Positions 23,085-29,215 of a DNA stretch of 29,215 bases are shown one piece after another; position 1 is the stretch's first letter; each line of letters begins with the position of its first letter. Made by a program: the position numbers and the translations under genes. Origin of the DNA: a virus; IMG/VR virus record IMGVR_UViG_3300047462_000769, positions 1 to 29,215 of that record; one strand, 5' to 3'. The notes under the pieces are model-generated. The model was not told the origin of the DNA. It worked only from the letters and a program-made list of their open reading frames with translations, and did not search any database.

Positions 23085-23480
23085 CTAGCGGCGCTTCAGC
23101 AAGGCGGCGCGCGCCAACACCCATTCTTCGTGGCTCAGTTCATTGGCGTGCCTCACCCGCGGCGGCTCGGGCCTTGGCGCATGCGCCGCCGCGGAAGATG
23201 AACGCCCTTGTCCAAACAGCCACGGCTTTGCCCGTTTCAATTTGGCCAGAACCGCGGCCGCATCGGCCACTTCGCCGGTTTCCGAAATCGCGACTTCGGA
23301 AAGATCAATCAGCTTGATCCCATCGAGATCAATCATCCCGGCTTGAATCGCTTCGGCCTTCAACTCAGCCCGCAGCAATTTCTCGGCCGCCTGTTTCTGC
23401 GCTTCGGCAAGTGCCGCCTCCGCCTGCTCGGCGCGGAGCTGCCAGCCTTCCAAAGCCTTATCATCACGATCTTCCGTCAT
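23085..23480 (-). CDS. Scaffold-like head assembly protein, 131 aa
   Basis: Residues 10-45 form a charged Ala/Glu/Lys coiled coil (A-E-Q-A-E-A-A-L-A-E-A-Q-K-Q-A). Then comes I-D-L-D-G-I-K-L-I-D-L-S and L-A-K-L-K-R-A-K-P-W-L-F, and a basic tail ending K-R-R. The coiled coil plus L-D-G-I-x-L-x-D and K-P-x-L-F motifs is the plan of GP20-type phage scaffolds. It lies between the portal and capsid genes, the normal scaffold position, and starts with a 4-nt ATGA overlap with the portal gene. No protease domain is seen. Confidence 0.75.
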   Translation of the reverse strand: MTEDRDDKALEGWQLRAEQAEAALAEAQKQAAEKLLRAELKAEAIQAGMIDLDGIKLIDLSEVAISETGEVADAAAVLAKLKRAKPWLFGQGRSSSAAAHAPRPEPPRVRHANELSHEEWVLARAALLKRR

Positions 23481-24871
23481 TCACCATCCTCGCTGATCGC
23501 CGCAAGCTCGGCCCCGATATCGCTGACATTGTGACTGGCGCTTAAATTCTTCACCGCCGTTTCGCGCGACATCTGCCCGGTATTGGCGAGCAATGAGATC
23601 GCCTGCGCCTCTTTCAACCGGTCATCAGCGGATAGCGGATACCATCGCGGCCAGCGCAAGCGCAGCCGCTGCGCGCTATCCATGGGCGCCACCGGCCCGC
23701 CCAGCACCTGCAGCGGATAGATGTTGGACGCTTTCACGATCATGCGGATCAGCGGGATGATCCCGCCATCACCGTACGAAATCCGCAGATTATCGGCGAG
23801 CCAGATCAGACCCTGATTCATCATCTCGAGCGCCCGGCCGGACTGTGCGACCGTCAGCCTATCGGCACTCGTGCGGTTGCCATGCACCGATTCCATCGCC
23901 AGCTCTCGCAAGGTGCGAACATAGGAGATCACGGCCTCCGATGCCGTGCCGCCAATTTCCAGCAGCCGCGCATCGCCTTTTTCCGAGACCACAAGCGCGT
24001 TTCCCGCACCTTTGACAATTTCGCCATCCGTGCTTGCCGGCTCCTTGATCAATAGCGTCGGATCAGAGCTATATTTAAGTCCGCGCCCCGCCTGGCTGAG
24101 CTGATAGTCAATCTCAATATTCGATTCGATCGCCGCCCGGAACGTGCAGGCTCCGTCCACCGCGTCACCGCCCGGCAAATTCCGTATCCAGACAATCGGC
24201 ACGAAACCGAGACCATGGCTGACGCTGCGCGCCGCATCCACCTGCGGGACGGCAAGCGGATCGTTCACCGCCCACGGCAAATACCAGGTCTCGTCCGTAT
24301 CGCTCCAGGTCCTGGCGAACCAATAGCTGGCGGCAGGATCAAGATCATCATAGCCCTGCGCGGTCAGCACATCGCCGCGGACCTGATATTGCTCTTTCAC
24401 CGACTTCAGCACATCAGGCGCCTGCGCATCCCATTGCGGCGTCAGATACAGGCTCTCAAGCACCGAGACAAAAATCCGCCCGTTCAATATCCGCATCAGC
24501 AGGGCAACCGAGCCGACCGAGCCGCGGATCGCGGCATCGATCATGATCTCGTTCAACCTGATTTCGGCCATGATATCGGCGAGGGTTTGCGCCATCGCGG
24601 TATCGCCGCAATCCACAGCTGGGAAATGCGCGTTACTGAATAATAGTGCGACCGAATCCTCAACCACGATTCGGCAGAGCGCGTACCGGACCGAAGGCTT
24701 GCGCTGACGCAAGGGAATATACTCGCCGGCGGCGTTGCGCTCCTCATGAAATTCATAAGGCAGATTGTTATAGATCGTCCCGTCCAGCACCCGGCGTAGA
24801 ATATCCAGCCGGCGCACGCGCGCCGGCAGCGTGCTGTCGGCCGGCACGCTGTCGCAAATGGTTTCGAACAT
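23477..24871 (-). CDS. Portal protein, 464 aa
   Basis: Dodecameric ring through which DNA enters the head. The N-terminal part shows R-R-L-D-I-L-R-R-V-L-D-G-T-I-Y-N-N-L-P-Y and the later V-R-Y-A-L-C-R-I-V-V-E-D-S-V-A-L-L-F. The middle has F-V-P-I-V-W-I-R-N-L-P-G-G-D and a long helical stem (E-S-N-I-E-I-D-Y-Q-L-S-Q-A-G). The C-terminal helical part holds M-E-S-V-H-G-N-R-T-S-A-D-R-L-T-V-A-Q-S-G-R-A-L-E-M-M. Length and order fit SPP1-gp6-type portals. It lies between large terminase and scaffold. The SD is weak (AAAGAG). Confidence 0.87.
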   Translation of the reverse strand: MFETICDSVPADSTLPARVRRLDILRRVLDGTIYNNLPYEFHEERNAAGEYIPLRQRKPSVRYALCRIVVEDSVALLFSNAHFPAVDCGDTAMAQTLADIMAEIRLNEIMIDAAIRGSVGSVALLMRILNGRIFVSVLESLYLTPQWDAQAPDVLKSVKEQYQVRGDVLTAQGYDDLDPAASYWFARTWSDTDETWYLPWAVNDPLAVPQVDAARSVSHGLGFVPIVWIRNLPGGDAVDGACTFRAAIESNIEIDYQLSQAGRGLKYSSDPTLLIKEPASTDGEIVKGAGNALVVSEKGDARLLEIGGTASEAVISYVRTLRELAMESVHGNRTSADRLTVAQSGRALEMMNQGLIWLADNLRISYGDGGIIPLIRMIVKASNIYPLQVLGGPVAPMDSAQRLRLRWPRWYPLSADDRLKEAQAISLLANTGQMSRETAVKNLSASHNVSDIGAELAAISEDGE

Positions 24872-24889
24872 TTTGTCTCTTTATAAAAT

Positions 24890-26251
24890 TCAACGGTTCA
24901 TCAAAAACACATTGGCCCGCCGTGCCGGCTCGCCACCCGGCACGACCAGCATGTTCACCGCGCGCGACAAGGCGTCCACCTGATCATCCTTTTGCGACTC
25001 CGGAAATGCTTCCAATTCCCGCAGGAAATTTTCGTTCCACGGCCCCGCCAGCAGGCGGATTTTGCCGCTATCCATCAAAGTTGCCGCCGGCATCGCGCGT
25101 GTCATCTTGGGGCCGGACTCAACGCTCGCCGTCACCCGGTATCCAACAAGCTCTGCTGTCATGCTTGCCACTTGCGCAACGCCCGCCTGCCCAGGGTCCT
25201 GCGGCAAGGCGATCAATGTCGCAAACCCATCCAGCTTTGCCGCCTCTTTGATTTTCGCAATCACGGCGGCCGGCGATGCCTGAATTCTCACAACATCCAG
25301 CACGATATAAAAATCATCCTGTGCCGCGCCGAGTTTCAAACCCACCGTATAGTCAGGGTTGCGCCCAGCACCAGGCAATGTTGCCGCCAAGTCCCAGGCC
25401 CGCACGGTGCGCTTCAACGCCGGTATGTCCGGCACGATCATCACCGTCTTGGTATTGAACAGCGCGGCTTCCGGCGGTTTCGGGTTCTGCTGGTAGAGTG
25501 CGGCGAAAGCGCGCTCCCCCACCTCTGCCCGCTGCCGGGAAATCGCCGCCTCATCCTGCCAGGCGGGCCATAAGGGCTCGCCTTCCTTGCGCCCCAGAAC
25601 ATCGCCGGACTCAGCGAGCACCGGCAGCCGTAAATTCTGCCAGTCACCGGGGCCGCGCAGCAAACGTCCCGCCAGATCATCCTCATGCCAGCGCGCCATC
25701 AACAGCACGATCCGGCCTTTCGGTTTCAAACGCGCCGTGAGTTCGGCCCGGTACCAATCATGCAAGGCATCGCGGTAAACCGGACTTTCCGCTTCCGCCC
25801 AGGACTTGATCGGATCATCGATCACAATCAGATCAGCACGCCTGCCGGTAATCGGCCCGCGTATGCCTGCGGCAAAATAACCGCCGCCCGGCTCCAACGA
25901 AAATCGCCCCGCGGCCCGGCTATCCTGCGCCAGCCGCAGATTTAGCAGCTCACGATAGTCAACAATCAGCCGCCGTACCTGCCGGCCAAATTGCTCCGCC
26001 AGCGACGCCGTATGCGAGGTGGCGATAATCTGGCTGCCCGCATGGCGGCTCAAAAAATACGCCGGAAACAAAACCGACCCGTAAGTCGATTTCGCATAGC
26101 CCGGCGGCATCTGCACCATCAGCCGGTCACATTGGCCTTCCAGCACCGCGTCCAGCCATTTGATTAATTCGCGATGATGCCGCGCCGGGCTTTGATCAAG
26201 ATCACCTAAAACAGTTTCGGCAAACCCAAGAAATCCAGGGTTCGCCGTCAT
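24890..26251 (-). CDS. Terminase large subunit, 453 aa
   Basis: ATP-driven packaging motor and DNA-cutting nuclease. The ATPase part holds Walker A P-P-G-Y-A-K-S-T (residues 49-56), the T-S-H-T-A-S-L-A region and Walker B L-I-V-I-D-D-P near residue 140. The RNase H-like nuclease has A-W-D-L-A-A-T near 285 and K-D-D-Q-V-D-A-L-S near 422, with the acidic residues expected for metal binding. Length is typical. No clear SD is seen before ATG 26251. No small terminase gene sits next to it; the nearest candidate is the DUF6362-like gene beyond the outer-membrane protein gene. Confidence 0.93.
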   Translation of the reverse strand: MTANPGFLGFAETVLGDLDQSPARHHRELIKWLDAVLEGQCDRLMVQMPPGYAKSTYGSVLFPAYFLSRHAGSQIIATSHTASLAEQFGRQVRRLIVDYRELLNLRLAQDSRAAGRFSLEPGGGYFAAGIRGPITGRRADLIVIDDPIKSWAEAESPVYRDALHDWYRAELTARLKPKGRIVLLMARWHEDDLAGRLLRGPGDWQNLRLPVLAESGDVLGRKEGEPLWPAWQDEAAISRQRAEVGERAFAALYQQNPKPPEAALFNTKTVMIVPDIPALKRTVRAWDLAATLPGAGRNPDYTVGLKLGAAQDDFYIVLDVVRIQASPAAVIAKIKEAAKLDGFATLIALPQDPGQAGVAQVASMTAELVGYRVTASVESGPKMTRAMPAATLMDSGKIRLLAGPWNENFLRELEAFPESQKDDQVDALSRAVNMLVVPGGEPARRANVFLMNR

Positions 26252-26301
26252 TTAGAAGTCAATATCTCGCTTTGCTGCTTTAGAGAACCAGTATGCCGGG
26301 A

Positions 26302-26331
26302 TATATAGGCCAAACTGGGGAATGTGGGCAA
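26302..26331 (-). promoter_or_regulatory. Possible promoter for the late operon
   Basis: On the minus strand TTGCCC (26331-26326) is followed after 18 bases by TATATA (26307-26302), about 50 bases before the terminase start. The match to a sigma-70-type promoter is partial. It lies in the only gap upstream of the packaging-structural gene block. Confidence 0.35.
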
Positions 26332-26335
26332 GGAG

Positions 26336-26352
26336 AAAATAACGCCGCGTTA
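26336..26352 (-). terminator. Weak terminator-like hairpin after the outer-membrane protein gene
   Basis: Inverted repeat TAACG-CCG-CGTTA (26340-26352), followed on the minus strand by TTTT and CTCC. It lies 14 bases past the stop of the outer-membrane protein gene. The stem is only 5 bp, so termination would be weak. Confidence 0.35.
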
Positions 26353-26366
26353 GAAATATTTAAAGG

Positions 26367-27188
26367 CTAAAACCCATAGGCGATCCCGAATGTCGAATTC
26401 ACCTGCAATGTCGTGCTCAGCGGCTCATAAATCCCGTCCGTCCCGGGCTTTGAGCCCGTATAGGTATAATGCGTCAAACCAAGACCGGCAAAGGCATGCC
26501 AGGCGCCGTTCAAGCGATAATCGGCATCCAGGGACACGCGTTCCTGCGCGCTGGTGCCGAATTGCCCGTTGAAGTTCTGCGACGGCACGTTGATCGAACC
26601 GCCAATCACCGCGAACCCTTCCGCCGAGGCGCTGACGACGAAGGCGTGCCCCTGGGCGAGGTCAAGCCGCAAGCCGCCGCCCACCAGGCCCGTCTGATAA
26701 TATTCGCCATAACCATGGCCGCCGCCAATATTGCGGTACCAGTTCTGATACCCGCCGGCGATGTAGGGAATGATCTCCATCGCCCCCATCAGCGGCACGC
26801 CCAGGCCAAGCCGCACCACCACCTTATTATAATAGGCATGATCAGTGGTTTTATACGGCGTTTTCGCCGGGTTGTTCAGATTGCCGTCATAATTCAAAAA
26901 CCCGGCAGAGAAATCATATTGGATGTCGGAATAGATGTCCGGGACGCCAAAACGCACCAGCGGGCCGGGTGTCAAGGCACTGATCCCCGCCGACACGCCG
27001 AGCAGAGCCCCGCTCTCGGTATCCTGCGGCGCCACGTTTTCCGCATAGGAGCCATACCCCGCATCGATCCCAAGCCTGACAGCCGTATCTGCCGCCTGAA
27101 TCGCCGGCTCAGCCGCCCGCGCGCACGGCGCCGGCAACAAGGCGGCAGCCAGAGAAACTGCGAAATAAAGGCGGAAATTCCTATTCAT
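26367..27188 (-). CDS. Outer-membrane beta-barrel protein with signal peptide, 273 aa
   Basis: A signal peptide is visible (basic start, hydrophobic core to about residue 19, cleavage likely after A-R-A near 25). The mature part has amphipathic strands with Tyr/Gly turns (G-I-D-A-G-Y-G-S-Y, F-S-A-G-F-L-N-Y-D-G-N-L, Y-I-A-G-G-Y-Q-N-W-Y) and ends in Phe273 after A-Y-G, the usual signal for barrel insertion. About 10 strands look possible. It is not a known phage structural protein. It lies between phage regulators and terminase, so it looks like a lysogenic-conversion (moron) gene, in the manner of lambda Lom, though I cannot show homology. Possible roles are receptor masking or altering the cell surface. 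Confidence 0.8.
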   Translation of the reverse strand: MNRNFRLYFAVSLAAALLPAPCARAAEPAIQAADTAVRLGIDAGYGSYAENVAPQDTESGALLGVSAGISALTPGPLVRFGVPDIYSDIQYDFSAGFLNYDGNLNNPAKTPYKTTDHAYYNKVVVRLGLGVPLMGAMEIIPYIAGGYQNWYRNIGGGHGYGEYYQTGLVGGGLRLDLAQGHAFVVSASAEGFAVIGGSINVPSQNFNGQFGTSAQERVSLDADYRLNGAWHAFAGLGLTHYTYTGSKPGTDGIYEPLSTTLQVNSTFGIAYGF

Positions 27189-27240
27189 GATCGAGTCGGT
27201 GAAGGCCTGACATGGTTAACGAGGCCGATAATCTAACGAA

Positions 27241-27262
27241 ACAATTTGGCTTAGGAAATTGT
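27241..27262. promoter_or_regulatory. Perfect 7-bp inverted repeat, possible operator
   Basis: ACAATTT-N8-AAATTGT lies 53 bases upstream of the outer-membrane protein start, in the gap between divergent genes. Its symmetry suggests a dimeric regulator site. No matching repeat is seen elsewhere in the window. Confidence 0.45.
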
Positions 27263-27275
27263 AAATCGGCCACAC

Positions 27276-27284
27276 TTATCCACA
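27276..27284 (+). promoter_or_regulatory. Perfect DnaA-box sequence TTATCCACA
   Basis: An exact match to the consensus DnaA box, in the same divergent gap as the inverted repeat. A single box is not an origin. It could tie expression of the flanking genes to DnaA, or be chance. Confidence 0.4.
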
Positions 27285-27363
27285 ATCTGGCTGCGCCAAC
27301 CGCTCGCCGGCGGCGCACAGGCGATTGAATCTAAATAAATATACGTGGCATAGAGGCATCACG

Positions 27364-27858
27364 ATGCCGCCCGATGAGCCCATCTCCGCCGCCCTTCATG
27401 CCGGTCCGCCGGCCGCCAATCCGCCTTTGCCGTTAGCGGCACTTATCATCTGTGTCAGCATCGCGGCCCCGATGCTGTTCAGCGCGGCCGGGGCCCCCAA
27501 TCCGCTGTTCGCCATCGCCGTCCTCGCCCTTGCCGCCGCCGGCATTTTAACCGCCATCGGCGCGGTCAACGGGCAGCGCCGGCGCCGGGCGGACCTCACG
27601 ATCAGGCTGCGCGCCAGCATTGAAGCCACCGGCATTACGTTTTACCGCCAGCCCCAACCGGCCGCGCCGGAATTTTTTCCCCGCGCGATGATCAAACGCG
27701 CCTGGCTGATGAACAGCGCGCTGATCCTGGAAACCACGCCGGACCATCCCCAGCCGGGCCGCCACCGGCTCGCTTTTCGCAAACTGCAATCTTCCCGGGA
27801 GGATTTACTGGCCGCCCTCACCATCATCAACCACCCACCGAGCGAAACGGCGCCTTAG
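27364..27858 (+). CDS. Inner-membrane protein with two N-terminal passes and PH-like tail, 164 aa
   Basis: Two hydrophobic segments (about residues 22-43 and 46-68) are followed by R-R-R-R and a ~90-residue soluble part of strands and a final helix (I-E-A-T-G-I-T-F-Y-R, I-K-R-A-W-L-M-N-S-A-L-I-L-E-T-T, R-H-R-L-A-F-R-K-L). This layout resembles small membrane-anchored PH-like or DUF2244-type proteins, but no family can be named with confidence. Start: ATG 27364 has GAGG eight bases upstream; an in-frame ATG 39 bases earlier lacks one. It is one of only two plus-strand genes and ends convergently with the DUF6362-like gene, overlapping its stop. Probably acquired cargo, like the divergent outer-membrane gene. 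Confidence 0.6.
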   Translation: MPPDEPISAALHAGPPAANPPLPLAALIICVSIAAPMLFSAAGAPNPLFAIAVLALAAAGILTAIGAVNGQRRRRADLTIRLRASIEATGITFYRQPQPAAPEFFPRAMIKRAWLMNSALILETTPDHPQPGRHRLAFRKLQSSREDLLAALTIINHPPSETAP

Positions 27859-28340
27859 CCCTTCCGGTTCAACGCGCTCACAATCATTTGCAAGCCTTGA
27901 CCATGCCATCTCTGCACTGACTTATGATCAGCGCCGATAACAGCCGCGAGCCGGCGCCAGGTAAATAAATGCCGCCGAGTCAGCGGATGCACCAAAGCCC
28001 GCGCACCGACGATTCTGCGGATGACAAAATTCCCGTCCGGAATATGGCGCAACCAGCCAAAAGCCTCATCCATCGCGGAAATCGCCGCCGAGTCAGGTGC
28101 CGGCGCCCGCAACGGCGGTGCCTCCCAGCCATAGGCTTCCAAAGCCGTATGGACGATATCAAAACGCATCTGCCGCAGCCTGGTCGAAGGGCCGCGATCC
28201 GGCATCGCCAGCAGAGTGGCCCCCGCCTCCTCCAAACGCGAAAGCACCACTGCCGTATCAACCGTTTTATCATCGACATGAATAGGCTTGGTGCGCGTGA
28301 ATTGTTCGAACGGATCGGTAAGACAGAGCATCATAAACAT
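27855..28340 (-). CDS. DUF6362-like phage protein, 161 aa
   Basis: The sequence shows V-L-S-R-L-E-E-A-G-A-T-L-L-A-M-P near residue 33, then P-D-S-A-A-I-S-A-M-D-E-A-F-G-W-L-R (about 82-98) and a C-terminal W-R-R-L-A-A-V-I-G-A-D-H-K-S-V-Q-R-W-H helix-turn-helix-like end. This fits the plan of DUF6362 proteins that I associate with alphaproteobacterial phages near terminase genes. A DNA-binding or small-terminase-like role is possible because of the C-terminal HTH and the absence of another small terminase. SD GAGG lies five bases before ATG 28340; ATG 28334 is an alternative start. Confidence 0.6.
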   Translation of the reverse strand: MFMMLCLTDPFEQFTRTKPIHVDDKTVDTAVVLSRLEEAGATLLAMPDRGPSTRLRQMRFDIVHTALEAYGWEAPPLRAPAPDSAAISAMDEAFGWLRHIPDGNFVIRRIVGARALVHPLTRRHLFTWRRLAAVIGADHKSVQRWHGQGLQMIVSALNRKG

Positions 28341-28404
28341 CCTTTCCTCAAAGAATTTTATCGGATTTCACTAACATCGTAGATTTGGTCATATCGCCGC
28401 CGAT

Positions 28405-28449
28405 ACAACCTTAACATCCACCAACGCATTTTATGGCAACTAAGGTTGT
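28405..28449. promoter_or_regulatory. 9-bp perfect inverted repeat with 27-nt spacer
   Basis: ACAACCTTA (28405-28413) and TAAGGTTGT (28441-28449) flank 27 bases between the DUF6362-like and GcrA-like genes. It could be a pair of regulator sites or a long-loop hairpin just past the GcrA-like gene's stop. No T-run supports termination. Confidence 0.5.
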
Positions 28450-28450
28450 G

Positions 28451-28783
28451 CTAGGCCGCCTTCGGCCTGCTTGGCGTGCGATCGAGATGACGCTCGTTCC
28501 GAGGCGATTGCGGGTCGGGAAATTCTTCATCACTCAGTAATCCCCAGGTCAACGGATGCCCCGGCGGCAACGCATCTCGATTCGGATCATCAAAGCTGTG
28601 CCTTGACATCACTGAAACCGGGATGCGCACGGGTGCCAGCGCGCAAAGCCGGCGCCCGCGTTCGATGACCGTATTCCGCGATAACCCCAACCGCGCCCCA
28701 ATGGCCGACCATGTCGCTCCGGCAGCACGCATGTCCTTGATCGTTTGATCGGCCTCTTCGGTCCATATCCTCGCGCAGGGCAT
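28451..28783 (-). CDS. GcrA-like helix-turn-helix protein, 110 aa
   Basis: Probable DNA-binding regulator. Residues 6-46 hold the GcrA-type HTH plan: W-T-E-E-A, I-K-D-M-R-A-A-G-A-T-W-S-A-I-G-A-R-L-G-L-S-R-N-T-V-I-E-R-G-R-R-L. GcrA itself is an alphaproteobacterial cell-cycle regulator; phage versions are small. The C-terminal part (D-P-N-R-D-A-L-P-P-G-H-P-L-T-W-G-L-L) is Pro-rich without a known fold. SD AAGGAG lies six bases before ATG 28783. It is the first gene from the strong divergent promoter, the position of a Cro-like or early regulator. Confidence 0.7.
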   Translation of the reverse strand: MPCARIWTEEADQTIKDMRAAGATWSAIGARLGLSRNTVIERGRRLCALAPVRIPVSVMSRHSFDDPNRDALPPGHPLTWGLLSDEEFPDPQSPRNERHLDRTPSRPKAA

Positions 28784-28810
28784 GTTTTTCTCCTTTCACT
28801 GACATTTTTA

Positions 28811-28839
28811 ATGTTAGATTTAATAACATCTATTGTCAA
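28811..28839 (-). promoter_or_regulatory. Strong early promoter with overlapping palindromic operator
   Basis: On the minus strand TTGACA (28839-28834) is followed by a 17-base spacer and TAACAT (28816-28811), a perfect -35 with a fair -10. The palindrome ATGTTA-N7-TAACAT (28811-28829) covers the -10 and much of the spacer. A third TAACAT lies at 28847-28852, near the start of the XRE repressor gene. Binding here would block the GcrA-like gene's promoter. Confidence 0.75.
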
Positions 28840-28870
28840 GAAATACTAACATGGCGTCACACAAAGACCC

Positions 28871-29215
28871 ATGGTAGAAGCGACAATGTCAAAAAAGCCT
28901 GTTCCCCCAGAATCCGTCGGCGCTCGTATCCGGGCACTCAGATTGGCCGCAAACCTCACCCAGGACGAATTTGCCGCCAAATTAAACGTCTCACGTTCGG
29001 CAATCGCCCAATGGGAAACCGATCGCGCCGGTCAGATCCGGGATAATATGGAGAGGATCGCCAAGGTCCTGAACACGTCGCTGGGCTATCTCGTGTCCGG
29101 CGAAACCGGCTCACTGCAGGGTGACGAGCTGGCGCTGGTCCGGCTCTACCGCGCCTGCTCGACCGAGGACCGCCGGCTTCTGGTCCAAACAGCAAGGCGC
29201 CTCGCCCGAAGCTAG
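28871..29215 (+). CDS. XRE-family (CI-like) repressor, 114 aa
   Basis: The N-terminal HTH (about residues 17-73) reads V-G-A-R-I-R-A-L-R-L-A-A-N-L-T-Q-D-E-F-A-A-K-L-N-V-S-R-S-A-I-A-Q-W-E, a textbook XRE domain. It is followed by N-M-E-R-I-A-K-V-L-N-T-S-L-G-Y-L-V-S-G. The C-terminal ~35 residues are helical and may dimerise. There is no LexA-type autocleavage protease domain, so induction by RecA cleavage is unlikely for this form. It is divergent from the GcrA-like gene, and the palindrome between them is its likely target. The start is uncertain: ATG 28871 or ATG 28886, neither with a strong SD. The stop is the last base of the window. Confidence 0.85.
   Translation: MVEATMSKKPVPPESVGARIRALRLAANLTQDEFAAKLNVSRSAIAQWETDRAGQIRDNMERIAKVLNTSLGYLVSGETGSLQGDELALVRLYRACSTEDRRLLVQTARRLARS

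Noticed and set aside
27276-27284. Replication origin at the DnaA box
   Set aside because: Only one box is visible, with no AT-rich unwinding element, iterons or replication gene nearby.
1-29215. CRISPR arrays, tRNA genes, insertion sequences, integrase or att sites
   Set aside because: No regularly spaced direct repeats, cloverleaf-like sequence, transposase, integrase frame or flanking duplication was seen on reading the window.

Overview
The window holds most of a tailed temperate phage genome, read as a prophage, from a high-GC alphaproteobacterium. Codon use, the DUF6362-type and GcrA-like small proteins and the overall protein style suggest Acetobacteraceae or a near relative. That is an impression from sequence style, not a database result. 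No integrase, attachment site, tRNA or rRNA gene is visible, so host boundaries are not in view.

Nearly all genes lie on the minus strand and read right to left in the classic late-gene order. They run: large terminase, portal, scaffold-like protein, N4-gp56-type major capsid protein, head/connector proteins, tail terminator candidates, contractile sheath, tail tube, tail assembly chaperone with a -1 frameshift, the slot where the tape measure gene should be, and a P2/Mu/PBSX-like baseplate set (U/gp43-like, X, D, V, W/gp25, J, I). These are followed by four receptor-binding or fibre-type proteins plus a fibre-tail adaptor, and a lysis cassette of XhlA-like holin, GH108 endolysin, second holin-like protein and spanin-like protein. 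Genes are tightly packed, with many ATGA overlaps.

Three things break the ordinary pattern. (1) The tape measure slot (about 14.7-16.87 kb) holds no recognisable tape measure. It has an AT-rich two-gene cassette: a 254-aa multi-pass membrane protein and a 456-aa protein of unknown function whose last ~50 codons return to phage-like composition. (2) The sheath frame is interrupted by an amber codon 29 codons before what looks like its true C-terminus. (3) The fibre region is a modular array in which two neighbouring genes share an N-terminal module and carry different C-terminal domains (Ig-like repeats, beta-helix). Beside them are an SGNH-esterase/lectin protein and a polyglycine-rich adhesin-like protein.

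The right end (26.3-29.2 kb) holds likely lysogeny and cargo functions: a signal-peptide outer-membrane beta-barrel protein, a plus-strand inner-membrane protein, a DUF6362-like protein, a GcrA-like HTH protein behind a strong promoter overlapped by a palindrome, and a divergent XRE-family repressor. Together the layout suggests a myovirus-type prophage that has taken up cargo at two places. It may have lost tail function, or may make an altered contractile particle; the sequence alone cannot decide.
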